Shown one piece after another: positions 20,601 to 34,243 of a DNA stretch of 64,000 nucleotides (positions are counted from its first letter, which is position 1; each line of letters starts with the position of its first letter). The stretch comes from Astropecten irregularis (lineage: Eukaryota; Echinodermata; Asteroidea; Paxillosida; Astropectinidae), in assembly GCA_963971285.1 (NCBI GenBank), contig OZ020258.1, positions 6,138,001-6,202,000 of the forward strand. The letters run 5' to 3'. The notes under the pieces are model-generated. The model did not search any database. It was not told the DNA's origin and saw nothing but the letters and a program-made list of their open reading frames with translations. A program made the translations under genes and the position numbers.

Positions 20601-23600
20601 TGTTTTCAGTGTATTTTCCTTTGGATGGATTTTACTCAAAAAGTCATTAGTTACCCTAACGAAAATTGAAATGAAAATGAAAATTGAAGTTTTCAGCTTC
20701 ATTTTGGTGTATAGCTTGAGTGTCTGCGAAACTTCCGAGTATTTTTAATCCTTTTTTTTTAAATTGGCTATTTAGCATGGGAGCCTATGGGAATTTATTT
20801 ACTGGTCTGCACCCCTGAGTTGTTTTGAATGCTGGTCAACTCGTACGCCGCCCAACTCGTACCAACTCGTACGCCGACCTACTCGTACGCCACCAGCATA
20901 ACTTCTGAATATTTTTTAATAATTTTTTGAAATTGGCTATTTAGCATGGGAGCCCATGGGAATTTATTTACTGGTCTGCACCCCTGAGTTGTTTTGAATG
21001 CTGGTTAATTCGCACGCCGCCCAACTCGTACGCCCCAACTCGTACCGACTCGTACGCCGACCTACTCGTACGCCACCAGCATAACTTCTGAGTATTTTTA
21101 ATAATTTTTTGAAATTGGCTATTTAGCATGGGAGCCTATGGGAATTTATTTACTGGTCTGCACCCCTGAGTTGTTTTGAATGCTGGTCAATTCGCACGCC
21201 GCCTAACTCGTACGCCCCGACTCGTACCGACTCGTTCGCCGACCAACTCGTACGCCACCAGTATATTATAACAAAATAAACAAGCAATGAGTGTGCGGTG
21301 CTCGTCCACGTCGGTGGGGGCAAACCTAATTTGAATATAATCTTGATATTATCTACAATTCCACGTGCACTGTGTTCATCAGTCTAATCATTAGCTTCGC
21401 TCTGTTTAGCTGCCAAATTCATTTCAATGTACGCAAGGCAAAAGCAAGGGAAATATATCCTATGGTTACCGAAAAAGTACAATACACACTGGCATAAGAA
21501 CAGCTTAAAACCGCGTCACATTCATAAGCCAATCAGAGTAGGGAAAGTTCAACTTGTATTATCAAACATCATTAATGGCCAATCACGTTTAATCATTCCA
21601 ATTTCCAGGCTCTTCCAACGCCAGCAGGGTGTAATGTTTCTGGATTAATCAGGAAAGTTAAACTTTCTCTTATGTTTCCTCCTCAATATATTTGAATTAA
21701 GAGAGTTCTTAGAGCTATAAAAATTATGGATTGAAGAAATATGGCACTGGACCTCCTGTCTGGACTCTGGGTTTCCATTTGTGACCATTTGTGATGCAAT
21801 TGGGTGAGAAAGTGGGTCTATTTCAGCCGCTTTGTACAGGGATGTTTTTTTTTTGAAAATGGCTTCTTTGACTGGAGGGTAGGGGTACATTTTTTTTGTA
21901 GTCTGGCACCAGTCAACATGGCTGTTTTCAGTGTATTTTCCTTTGGATGGATTTTACTCAAAAAGTCATTAGTTACCCTAACAAAAATTGAAATGAAAAT
22001 GAAAATTGAAGTTTTCAGCTTCATTTTGGTGTATAGCTTGAGTGTCTGCGAAACTTCCGAGTATTTTTAATCCTTTTTTTTTAAATTGGCTATTTAGCAT
22101 GGGAGCCTATGGGAATTTATTTACTGGTCTGCACCCCTGAGTTGTTTTGAATGCTGGTCAACTCGTACGCCGCCCAACTCGTACCGACTCGTACGCCGAC
22201 CTACTCGTACGCCACCAGCATGACTTCTGAATATTTTTTAATAATTTTTTGAAATTGGCTATTTAGCATGGGAGCCCATGGGAATTTATTTACTGGTCTG
22301 CATCCCTGAGTTGTTTTGAATGCTGGTCAATTCGCACGCCGCCCAACTCGTACGCCCCAACTCGTACCGACTCGTTCGCCGACCAACTCGTACGCCACCA
22401 GTATATTATAACAAAATAAACAAGCAATGAGTGTGCGGTGCTCGTCCACGTCGGTGGGGGCAAACCTAATTTGAATATAATCTTGATATTATCTACAATT
22501 CCACGTGCACTGTGTTCATCAGTCTAATCATTAGCTTCGCTCTGTTTAGCTGCCAAATTCATTTCAATGTACGCAAGGCAAAAGCAAGGGAATTATATCC
22601 TATGGTTACCGAAAAAGTACAGTACACACTGGCCTAAGAACAGCTTAAAACGGCGTCACATTCATAAGCCAATCAGAGTAGGGAAAGTTCAACTTGTATT
22701 ATCAAACATCATTAATGGCCAATCACGTTTAATCATTCCAATTTCCAGGCTCTTCCAACGCCAGCAGGGTTGTAATGTTTCTGGATTAATCAGGAAAGTT
22801 AAACTTTCTCTTATGTTTCCTCCTCAATATATTTGAATTAAGAGAGTTCTTAGAGCTATAAAAATTATGGATTGAAGAAATATGGCACTGGACCTCCTGT
22901 CTGGACTCTGGGCTTCCATTTGTGACCATTTGTGATGCAATTGGGTGAGAAAGTGGGTCTATTTCAGCCGCTTTGTACAGGGATGTTTTTTTTTTTTAAA
23001 TGGCTTCTTTGACTGGAGGGTAGGGGTACATTTTTTTGTAGTCTGGCACCAGTCAACATGGCTGTTTTCAGTGTATTTTCCTTTGGATGGATTTTACTCA
23101 AAAAGTCATTAGTTACCCTAACGAAAATTGAAATGAAAATGAAAATTGAAGTTTTCAGCTTCATTTTGGTGTATAGCTTGAGTGTCTGCGAAACTTCCGA
23201 GTATTTTTAATCCTTTTTTTTTAAATTGGCTATTTAGCATGGGAGCCTATGGGAATTTATTTACTGGTCTGCACCCCTGAGTTGTTTTGAATGCTGGTCA
23301 ACTCGTACGCCGCCCAACTCGTACCAACTCGTACGCCGACCTACTCGTACGCCACCAGCATAACTTCTGAATATTTTTTAATAATTTTTTGAAATTGGCT
23401 ATTTAGCATGGGAGCCCATGGGAATTTATTTACTGGTCTGCACCCCTGAGTTGTTTTGAATGCTGGTTAATTCGCACGCCGCCCAACTCGTACGCCCCAA
23501 CTCGTACCGACTCGTACGCCGACCTACTCGTACGCCACCAGCATAACTTCTGAGTATTTTTAATAATTTTTTGAAATTGGCTATTTAGCATGGGAGCCTA

Positions 23601-25028
23601 TGGGAATTTATTTACTGGTCTGCACCCCTGAGTTGTTTTGAATGCTGGTCAATTCGCACGCCGCCTAACTCGTACGCCCCGACTCGTACCGACTCGTTCG
23701 CCGACCAACTCGTACGCCACCAGTATATTATAACAAAATAAACAAGCAATGAGTGTGCGGTGCTCGTCCACGTCGGTGGGGGCAAACCTAATTTGAATAT
23801 AATCTTGATATTATCTACAATTCCACGTGCACTGTGTTCATCAGTCTAATCATTAGCTTCGCTCTGTTTAGCTGCCAAATTCATTTCAATGTACGCAAGG
23901 CAAAAGCAAGGGAAATATATCCTATGGTTACCGAAAAAGTACAATACACACTGGCATAAGAACAGCTTAAAACCGCGTCACATTCATAAGCCAATCAGAG
24001 TAGGGAAAGTTCAACTTGTATTATCAAACATCATTAATGGCCAATCACGTTTAATCATTCCAATTTCCAGGCTCTTCCAACGCCAGCAGGGTGTAATGTT
24101 TCTGGATTAATCAGGAAAGTTAAACTTTCTCTTATGTTTCCTCCTCAATATATTTGAATTAAGAGAGTTCTTAGAGCTATAAAAATTATGGATTGAAGAA
24201 ATATGGCACTGGACCTCCTGTCTGGACTCTGGGTTTCCATTTGTGACCATTTGTGATGCAATTGGGTGAGAAAGTGGGTCTATTTCAGCCGCTTTGTACA
24301 GGGATGTTTTTTTTTTGAAAATGGCTTCTTTGACTGGAGGGTAGGGGTACATTTTTTTTGTAGTCTGGCACCAGTCAACATGGCTGTTTTCAGTGTATTT
24401 TCCTTTGGATGGATTTTACTCAAAAAGTCATTAGTTACCCTAACAAAAATTGAAATGAAAATGAAAATTGAAGTTTTCAGCTTCATTTTGGTGTATAGCT
24501 TGAGTGTCTGCGAAACTTCCGAGTATTTTTAATCCTTTTTTTTTAAATTGGCTATTTAGCATGGGAGCCTATGGGAATTTATTTACTGGTCTGCACCCCT
24601 GAGTTGTTTTGAATGCTGGTCAACTCGTACGCCGCCCAACTCGTACCGACTCGTACGCCGACCTACTCGTACGCCACCAGCATGACTTCTGAATATTTTT
24701 TAATAATTTTTTGAAATTGGCTATTTAGCATGGGAGCCCATGGGAATTTATTTACTGGTCTGCATCCCTGAGTTGTTTTGAATGCTGGTCAATTCGCACG
24801 CCGCCCAACTCGTACGCCCCAACTCGTACCGACTCGTTCGCCGACCAACTCGTACGCCACCAGTATATTATAACAAAATAAACAAGCAATGAGTGTGCGG
24901 TGCTCGTCCACGTCGGTGGGGGCAAACCTAATTTGAATATAATCTTGATATTATCTACAATTCCACGTGCACTGTGTTCATCAGTCTAATCATTAGCTTC
25001 GCTCTGTTTAGCTGCCAAATTCATTTCA
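17642..25028. repeat. Three copies of a 2462-bp higher-order repeat
   Basis: Two-monomer (1140 bp) and three-monomer (1322 bp) units alternate with an exact 2462-2463 bp period (17642, 20105, 22567, 25029 and 18965, 21427, 23889). By eye the blocks differ at only a few bases, e.g. AGGGAATTATA versus AGGGAAATATA and AACGGCG versus AACCGCG. Confidence 0.88.
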
Positions 25029-26231
25029 ATGTACGCAAGGCAAAAGCAAGGGAATTATATCCTATGGTTACCGAAAAAGTACAGTACACACTGGCCTAAG
25101 AACAGCTTAAAACGGCGTCACATTCATAAGCCAATCAGAGTAGGGAAAGTTCAACTTGTATTATCAAACATCATTAATGGCCAATCACGTTTAATCATTC
25201 CAATTTCCAGGCTCTTCCAACGCCAGCAGGGTGTAATGTTTCTGGATTAATCAGGAAAGTTAAACTTTCTCTTATGTTTCCTCCTCAATATATTTGAATT
25301 AAGAGAGTTCTTAGAGCTATAAAAATTATGGATTGAAGAAATATGGCACTGGACCTCCTGTCTGGACTCTGGGTTTCCATTTGTGACCATTTGTGATGCA
25401 ATTGGGTGAGAAAGTGGGTCTATTTCAGCCGCTTTGTACAGGGATGTTTTTTTTTTGAAAATGGCTTCTTTGACTGGAGGGTAGGGGTACATTTTTTTTG
25501 TAGTCTGGCACCAGTCAACATGGCTGTTTTCAGTGTATTTTCCTTTGGATGGATTTTACTCAAAAAGTCATTAGTTACCCTAACAAAAATTGAAATGAAA
25601 ATGAAAATTGAAGTTTTCAGCTTCATTTTGGTGTATAGCTTGAGTGTCTGCGAAACTTCCGAGTATTTTTAATCCTTTTTTTTTAAATTGGCTATTTAGC
25701 ATGGGAGCCTATGGGAATTTATTTACTGGTCTGCACCCCTGAGTTGTTTTGAATGCTGGTCAACTCGTACGCCGCCCAACTCGTACCGACTCGTACGCCG
25801 ACCTACTCGTACGCCACTAGCATGACTTCTGAATATTTTTTAATAATTTTTTGAAATTGGCTATTTAGCATGGGAGCCCATGGGAATTTATTTACTGGTC
25901 TGCATCCCTGAGTTGTTTTGAATGCTGGTCAATTCGCACGCCGCCCAACTCGTACGCCCCAACTCGTACCGACTCGTTCGCCGACCAACTCGTACGCCAC
26001 CAGTATATTATAACAAAATAAACAAGCAATGAGTGTGCGGTGCTCGTCCACGTCGGTGGGGGCAAACCTAATTTGAATATAATCTTGATATTATCTACAA
26101 TTCCACGTGCACTGTGTTCATCAGTCTAATCATTAGCTTCGCTCTGTTTAGCTGCCAAATTCATTTCAATGTACGCAAGGCAAAAGCAAGGGAATTATAT
26201 CCTATGGTTACCGAAAAAGTACAGTACACAC

Positions 26232-27716
26232 TAGGCCTGGGCGATTAACTCGATTAATCGATTAATCGCGATTACATTCCTGTGTCGATTACTCGATTAG
26301 TAAATTCTGAACTACTCGATTAATCGTGCCAGCGCGATCAGTGCCTTCGAGTTGCGATTAATTCCATGAGTAACTACTATTCTCAGTCGATCAATAGCCA
26401 TGCCGTGTGTGTTGCATGGAGCAGCTGCCTAGACTTGATGACAAGTCGTTAGACATTCGTGTTTTGTCCATCCGCCCGTCAAAATTAGGTACAATCATTG
26501 TGCATCATGCATCGTTCGTATAGTGAGGCTACGTAATCTTGATTCAATAGGGGTCGAGGGTGTATATGTACCGCGGTCGCGTCCCCGCATGTTTGACATT
26601 ATGCAGGACGTACACAGTGTAATGTGAACACGCACACCGTACCCCTGGTGTAGCGATAAAATATACCGACTTGATATCAAGTCTGCCTGCTGCACGTGCA
26701 CCGGATGCCCGCCCAATTGTGACAACACCATGACAACATTTTGAGATTACACTGTAATTGGCCAGTAGCCCTTCTAAAAATACTGCCTTATATGGTCAAC
26801 GTGGATGAGGCATGAATGAGGGCTAGGCCTATACCATTTCGCTGTTTATTGAGGTACATTTAGTTATGTTGCATTTTCAATGAATAATATTTATCTCACT
26901 TAGTAATAGAACGAAAGGTTGTCGGGACTTGTCACACACACACATAAGTTATTGGATACATACAGTTTAAAAGTGTCGGGGTGAATTTTTATTCAAGCCT
27001 GACAGCTGACAACGAAGTTTTTCTCAACTTCGTAGGCCCACGTGTTTACAATGGATTCGGCTACCATGGCCGGCCAGCGAGGCCTGGCGCATGGCGCGAT
27101 GGCATTCAACTACTCGAGTACGGACACTACTCGATTAGACGATTACTGTACTGGACTATTGACTTTGTATCGTATCGTATGATTATCGTGAAGTGAACAT
27201 GTGGAGTAATCGTGAAATGTAAAATAATCGCGATGTGTTTAGTAATCGTGAACTGTATAATAATCGTGTTCACTGTTCAGTCTACATGGGGTGTACATAA
27301 TGTGTCATCGTGTACTATCGTTGACCTATACATGCATGTATGGGACTACGTCTGTGTGTACGTACGTGAGGCAGTAACTGCATGCCTTGTCGGCCAACAC
27401 TCCGCGAAATTACCCTACTTTACTGAAGGAATACCAATAAATATGGACGATATTAGCTTCACGAATTTTGCATTATACCTTATCAGAACAAAAAATGGCA
27501 TTGCTCAATGCCTTGGAAATCGGAACTGATCGCTGTTGAAACTTGTAAGAATCAATGCATATTACGCTAGTGCAGTTTACTGCAGTGCCGCTATGATGAA
27601 AACAAGGTACATGCTGCTTGTATAGTCACTTCCGGGTAATCGCGATTAATCGATTAATCGCGATTATTTCCTCCGCGATTAATCGATTAGTGAAAAGCAC
27701 TAATCGCCCAGGCCTA
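26232..27716. mobile_element. hAT-like non-autonomous element inserted in the satellite
   Basis: The ends TAGGCCTGGGCGATTAA and TTAATCGCCCAGGCCTA are perfect 17-bp inverted repeats. The 8-bp target GTACACAC is duplicated at 26224-26231 and 27717-27724. Subterminal CGATTAATCG motifs cluster at both ends. No transposase frame is seen in the 1485 bp. An 8-bp duplication and TAGG-type ends fit hAT. Confidence 0.9.
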
Positions 27717-30700
27717 GTACACACTGGCCTAAGAACAGCTTAAAACGGCGTCACATTCATAAGCCAATCAGAGTAGGGAAAGTTCAACTTGTATTATCAA
27801 ACATCATTAATGGCCAATCACGTTTAATCATTCCAATTTCCAGGCTCTTCCAACGCCAGCAGGGTTGTAATGTTTCTGGATTAATCAGGAAAGTTAAACT
27901 TTCTCTTATGTTTCCTCCTCAATATATTTGAATTAAGAGAGTTCTTAGAGCTATAAAAATTATGGATTGAAGAAATATGGCACTGGACCTCCTGTCTGGA
28001 CTCTGGGCTTCCATTTGTGACCATTTGTGATGCAATTGGGTGAGAAAGTGGGTCTATTTCAGCCGCTTTGTACAGGGATGTTTTTTTTTTTTAAATGGCT
28101 TCTTTGACTGGAGGGTAGGGGTACATTTTTTTTGTAGTCTGGCACCAGTCAACATGGCTGTTTTCAGTGTATTTTCCTTTGGATGGATTTTACTCAAAAA
28201 GTCATTAGTTACCCTAACGAAAATTGAAATGAAAATGAAAATTGAAGTTTTCAGCTTCATTTTGGTGTATAGCTTGAGTGTCTGCGAAACTTCCGAGTAT
28301 TTTTAATCCTTTTTTTTTAAATTGGCTATTTAGCGTGGGAGCCTATGGGAATTTATTTACTGGTCTGCACCCCTGAGTTGTTTTGAATGCTGGTCAACTC
28401 GTACGCCGCCCAACTCGTACCAACTCGTACGCCGACCTACTCGTACGCCACCAGCATAACTTCTGAATATTTTTTAATAATTTTTTGAAATTGGCTATTT
28501 AGCATGGGAGCCCATGGGAATTTATTTACTGGTCTGCACCCCTGAGTTGTTTTGAATGCTGGTTAATTCGCACGCCGCCCAACTCGTACGCCCCAACTCG
28601 TACCGACTCGTACGCCGACCTACTCGTACGCCACCAGCATAACTTTTGAGTATTTTTAATAATTTTTTGAAATTGGCTATTTAGCATGGGAGCCTATGGG
28701 AATTTATTTACTGGTCTGCACCCCTGAGTTGTTTTGAATGCTGGTCAATTCGCACGCCGCCTAACTCGTACGCCCCGACTCGTACCGACTCGTTCGCCGA
28801 CCAACTCGTACGCCACCAGTATATTATAACAAAATAAACAAGCAATGAGTGTGCGGTGCTCGTCCACGTCGGTGGGGGCAAACCTAATTTGAATATAATC
28901 TTGATATTATCTACAATTCCACGTGCACTGTGTTCATCAGTCTAATCATTAGCTTCGCTCTGTTTAGCTGCCAAATTCATTTCAATGTACGCAAGGCAAA
29001 AGCAAGGGAATTATATCCTATGGTTACCGAAAAAGTACAATACACACTGGCATAAGAACAGCTTAAAACCGCGTCACATTCATAAGCCAATCAGAGTAGG
29101 GAAAGTTCAACTTGTATTATCAAACATCATTAATGGCCAATCACGTTTAATCATTCCAATTTCCAGGCTCTTCCAACGCCAGCAGCTCGGGTGTAATGTT
29201 TCTGGATTAATCAGGAAAGTTAAACTTTCTCTTATGTTTCCTCCTCAATATATTTGAATTAAGAGAGTTCTTAGAGCTATAAAAATTATGGATTGAAGAA
29301 ATATGGCACTGGACCTCCTGTCTGGACTCTGGGTTTCCATTTGTGACCATTTGTGATGCAATTGGGTGAGAAAGTGGGTCTATTTCAGCCGCTTTGTACA
29401 GGGATGTTTTTTTTTTGAAAATGGCTTCTTTGACTGGAGGGTAGGGGTACATTTTTTTTGTAGTCTGGCACCAGTCAACATGGCTGTTTTCAGTGTATTT
29501 TCCTTTGGATGGATTTTCCTCAAAAAGTCATTGGTTACCCTAACGAAAATTGAAATGAAAATGAAAATTGAAGTTTTCAGCTTCATTTTGGTGTATAGCT
29601 TGAGTGTCTGCGAAACTTCCGAGTATTTTTAATCCTTTTTTTTTAAATTGGCTATTTAGCATGGGAGCCTATGGGAATTTATTTACTGGTCTGCACCCCT
29701 GAGTTGTTTTGAATGCTGGTCAACTCGTACGCCGCCCGACTCGTACCGACTCGTACGCCGACCTACTCGTACGCCACCAGCACAACTTCTGAATATTTTT
29801 TAAATTTTTTTTGAAATTGGCTATTTAGCATGGGAGCCCATGGGAATTTATTTACTGGTCTGCACCCCTGAGTTGTTTTGAATGCTGGTTAATTCGCACG
29901 CCGCCCAACTCGTACGCCCCAACTCGTACCGACTCGTACGCCGACCTACTCGTACGCCACCAGCATAACTTCTGAGTATTTTTAATAATTTTTTGAAATT
30001 GGCTATTTAGCATGGGAGACTATGGGAATTTATTTACTGGTCTGCACCCCTGAGTTGTTTTGAATGCTGGTCAACTCGTACGCCGCCCAACTCGTACCGA
30101 CTCGTACGCCGACCTACTCTTACGCCACCAGCATAACTTCTGAGTATTTTTAATAATTTTTTTAAATTGGCTATTTAGCATGGGAGCCCATGGGAATTTA
30201 TTTACTGGTCTGCACCCCTGAGTTGTTTTGAATGCTGGTCAATTAGCACGCCACCCAACTCGTACGACCCAACTCGTACCGACTCGTACGCCGACCTACT
30301 CGTACGCCACCAGCATAACTTCTGAGTATTTTTAATAATTTTTTGAAATTGGCTATTTAGCATGGGAGCCCATGGGAATTTATTTACTGGTCTGCATCCC
30401 TGAGTTGTTTTGAATGCTGGTCAATTCGCACGCCGCCCAACTCGTACGCCCCAACTCGTACCGCCTCGTTCGCCGACCAACTCGTACGCCACCAGTATAT
30501 TATAACAAAATAAACAAGCAATGAGTGTGCGGTGCTCGTCCACGTCGGTGGGGGCAAACCTAATTTGAATATAATCTTGATATTATCTGCAATTCCACGT
30601 GCACTGTGTTCATCAGTCTAATCATTAGCTTCGCTCTGTTTAGCTGCCAAATTCATTTCAATGTACGCAAGGCAAAAGCAAGGGAATTATATCCTATGGT

Positions 30701-33028
30701 TACCGAAAAAGTACAGTACACACTGGCCTAAGAACAGCTTAAAACGGCGTCACATTCATAAGCCAATCAGAGTAGGGAAAGTTCAACTTGTATTATCAAA
30801 CATCATTAATGGCCAATCACGTTTGATCATTCCAATTTCCAGGCTCTTCCAACGCCAGCAGGGTTGTAATGTTTCTGGATTAATCAGGAAAGTTAAACTT
30901 TCTCTTATGTTTCCTCCTCAATATATTTGAATTAAGAGAGTTCTTAGAGCTATAAAAATTATGGATTGAAGAAATATGGCACTGGACCTCCTGTCTGGAC
31001 TCTGGGTTTCCATTTGTGACCATTTGTGATGCAATTGGGTGAGAAAGTGGGTCTATTTCAGCCGCTTTGTACAGGGATGTTTTTTTTTTTTAAATGGCTT
31101 CTTTGACTGGAGGGTAGGGGTACATTTTTTTTGTAGTCTGGCACCAGTCAACATGGCTGTTTTCAGTGTATTTTCCTTTGGATGGATTTTCCTCAAAAAG
31201 TCATTGGTTACCCTAACGAAAATTGAAATGAAAATGAAAATTGAAGTTTTCAGCTTCATTTTGGTGTATAGCTTGAGTGTCTGCGAAACTTCCGAGTATT
31301 TTTAATCCTTTTTTTTTAAATTGGCTATTTAGCATGGGAGCCTATGGCAATTTATTTACTGGTCTGCACCCCTGAGTTGTTTTGAATGCTGGTCAACTCG
31401 TACGCCGCCCAACTCGTACCGACTCGTACGCCGACCTACTCGTACGCCACCAGCATGACTTCTGAATATTTTTTAATAATTTTTTGAAATTGGCTATTTA
31501 GCATGGGAGCCCATGGGAATTTATTTACTGGTCTGCATCCCTGAGTTGTTTTGAATGCTGGTCAATTCGCACGCCGCCCAACTCGTACGCCCCAACTCGT
31601 ACCGACTCGTTCGCCGACCAACTCGTACGCCACCAGTATATTATAACAAAATAAACAAGCAATGAGTGTGCGGTGCTCGTCCACGTCGGTGGGGGCAAAC
31701 CTAATTTGAATATAATCTTGATATTATCTACAATTCCACGTGCACTGTGTTCATCAGTCTAATCATTAGCTTCGCTCTGTTTAGCTGCCAAATTCATTTC
31801 AATGTACGCAAGGCAAAAGCAAGGGAATTATATCCTATGGTTACCGAAAAAGTACAGTACACACTGGCCTAAGAACAGCTTAAAACGGCGTCACATTCAT
31901 AAGCCAATCAGAGTAGGGAAAGTTCAACTTGTATTATCAAACATCATTAATGGCCAATCACGTTTAATCATTCCAATTTCCAGGCTCTTCCAACGCCAGC
32001 AGGGTTGTAATGTTTCTGGATTAATCAGGAAAGTTAAACTTTCTCTTATGTTTCCTCCTCAATATATTTGAATTAAGAGAGTTCTTAGAGCTATAAAAAT
32101 TATGGATTGAAGAAATATGGCACTGGACCTCCTGTCTGGACTCTGGGTTTCCATTTGTGACCATTTGTGATGCAATTGGGTGAGAAAGTGGGTCTATTTC
32201 AGCCGCTTTGTACAGGGATGTTTTTTTTTTTTAATGGCTTCTTTGACTGGAGGGTAGGGGTTCATTTTTTTTGTAGTCTGGCACCAGTCAACATGGCTGT
32301 TTTCAGTGTATTTTCCTTTGGATGGATTTTCCTCAAAAAGTCATTGGTTACCCTAACGAAAATTGAAATGAAAATGAAAATTGAAGTTTTCAGCTTCATT
32401 TTGGTGTATAGCTTGAGTGTCTGCGAAACTTCCGAGTATTTTTAATCCTTTTTTTTGAAATTGGCTATTTAGCATGGGAGCCTATGGCAATTTATTTACT
32501 GGTCTGCACCCCTGAGTTGTTTTGAATGCTGGTCAACTCGTACGCCGCCCAACTCGTACCGACTCGTACGCCGACCTACTCGTACGCCACCAGCATAACT
32601 TCTGAATATTTTTTAATAATTTTTTGAAATTGGCTATTTAGCACGGGAGCCCATGGGAATTTATTTACTGGTCTGCACCCCTGAGTTGTTTTGAATGCTG
32701 GTTAATTCGCACGCCGCCCAACTCGTACGCCCCAACTCGTACCGACTCGTACGCCGACCTACTCGTACGCCACCAGCATAACTTCTGAGTATTTTTGATA
32801 ATTTTTTGAAATTGGCTATTTAGCATGGGAGCCTATGGGAATTTATTTACTGGTCTGCACCCCTGAGTTGTTTTGAATGCTGGTCAATTCGCACGCCGCC
32901 TAACTCGTACGCCCCGACTCGTACCGACTCGTTCGCCGACCAACTCGTACGCCACCAGTATATTATAACAAAATAAACAAGCAATGAGTGTGCGGTGCTC
33001 GTCCACGTCGGTGGGGGCAAACCTAATT

Positions 33029-33202
33029 AGCTGTTCCGACATTTCTGATGTCGGAACAGGTTTTGTTTTTCTTCTGATTTTTAGCTGTTCCGACATTTCT
33101 GATGTCGGAACAGGTTTTGTTTTTGTTCTGATTTTTATTATTATTATTAGCTGTTCCGACATTTCTGATGTCGGAACAGGTTTTGTTTTTGTTCTGATTT
33201 TT
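33029..33202 (+). repeat. Stack of three extra Helentron-like 5' heads
   Basis: The 12-bp-stem palindrome CTGTTCCGACAT/ATGTCGGAACAG is repeated at 33029, 33083 and 33149, ahead of the head of the next element (33203). Units are 54 or 66 bp, the longer one carrying a (TTA)n extension. Confidence 0.85.
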
Positions 33203-34243
33203 AGCTGTTCCGACATTTCTGATGTCGGAACAGGTTTTGTTTTTCTTCTGATTTTTATTATTATTATACTTTATCACCCCAAATTTTGTTTATTCCTAAT
33301 CTTTTATAATGTTTGTCTGGTCAGCTTATATGAGGTATCATATGAAAGCTTATAAGCTGAAGTTAATCCTAAGACTGAGTTTGTTAAATTTTTTAATTAA
33401 TTAGGCACGTGACAGCTCATTTGCATATTTAATTAGTCAATTTTGTAACCAGCATATCTCGAGAACGACAAAGGCTATGAATATGATTTTTTTTGCAAAA
33501 GCTTAGTTACATCATGTAGTTGTGCATGCTGCCATAAAATTTACCGTGACGTCATCGTGACATCATGAAAAGGCTGTTTTCGTTAGGAGCAGATATCTTG
33601 ATAACAACATGTGCCACGGTAATGATTATAATTATTGCTTATCTTTTCTTATCGTCTTCTGATTAGCTTAGGAAAGCTTATAAGCTAAGGATCATTCTGA
33701 CACTGAGTTATAAAGATTCTTAATTAATTAGGCATGTGACAGCTCATTTGCATAATTAATTAGTCAATTTTGTAACCAGCATATCTCGAGAACGACAAAG
33801 GCTATGAATATGATTCTTTTTGCAAAAGCTTTGTTACATCATGTAGTTGTGCATGCTGCCGTGAAATTTACCGTGACGTCATCATGACGTCATCTTAAAT
33901 GCTGATTTTATTATTAGCAGTATATCTTGAGAACGGTAAGTGATACGGTAATGGTTCTTTTTGTAAAAGCTTTGTAAGACCCTGTAGGTGTGCATGCTGT
34001 TGTGAAATTAACTGTGACGTCATTATGACGTCATCAAAAGGCATGATTAATGTTTGCAGGATATCTTGAGAATGACAAAAGCTATGGTAATGATTCTTTT
34101 CGCAAAATCTGTGTTATAGCCTTTAGATATGCATGCTGCTTTGGAAATGACCGTGACGTCATCATGACGTCATTGGAGCTTATAAAGCTGATCAAATAAG
34201 TCGGAACAGCTCCGTGTTCGTCCACGAACACTTAAATGTCTAG
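33203..34243 (+). mobile_element. Helentron-like non-autonomous element A (complete)
   Basis: A 5' head palindrome AGCTGTTCCGACAT...CGGAACAGG, then (TTA)n, then a body of ~130-bp repeats with TGACGTCA pairs. The 3' subterminal GTCGGAACAGCT is inverted relative to the head. The 18-nt hairpin GTGTTCGTCCACGAACAC, 8 nt later CTAG, and then host TTATTA complete it. Hairpin + ~10 nt + CTRR is the Helitron 3' signature; the inverted 12-mers are typical of Helentron-type elements. Nearly identical to 40657-41697. Confidence 0.8.
33406..33426. promoter_or_regulatory. E-box plus octamer module at the body start (example in element A)
   Basis: CACGTGAC (33406-33413) and ATTTGCAT (33419-33426) lie between TTAATTAATTA and TTTAATTAG. 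The arrangement recurs in most bodies, e.g. near 40860, 41845, 43725, 48485 and 50350. Binding is inferred only from motif identity. Confidence 0.4.

Larger units (their letters stand above)
12796..33028. repeat. Large satellite array with nested monomers and a 2.46 kb higher-order repeat
   Basis: About 15 head-to-tail units. The anchor ATGTACgCAAGGCAAAAGC occurs at 13528, 15005, 16487, 17642, 18965, 20105, 21427, 22567, 23889, 25029, 26169, 28985, 30661 and 31802, giving spacings of 1477, 1482, 1155, 1323, 1140, 1322, 1140, 1322, 1140, 1140, 1323 (after removing the insertion), 1676 and 1141. Spacing differs by the number of ~168-182 bp monomers per unit. Open frames beginning MYARQKQG or MRKWVYF recur because the array is homogenised, and they are not treated as genes. 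The array ends abruptly at 33028 in ACCTAATT. Confidence 0.95.

Noticed and set aside
26981-27529. Frames inside the hAT element as a transposase remnant
   Set aside because: No recognisable hAT dimerisation, zinc-finger or catalytic motif in the translations.
13528-32071. Repeated 66-92 residue frames starting MYARQKQG, MRKWVYF and MKLKTSIF
   Set aside because: They are present on both strands of a homogenised satellite, change length with single-base indels and show no domain; they follow from the repeat.
32984-33355. Frame with repeated SCSDISDVGTGFVFVLIF
   Set aside because: Translation of stacked 54-bp heads, not a protein gene.
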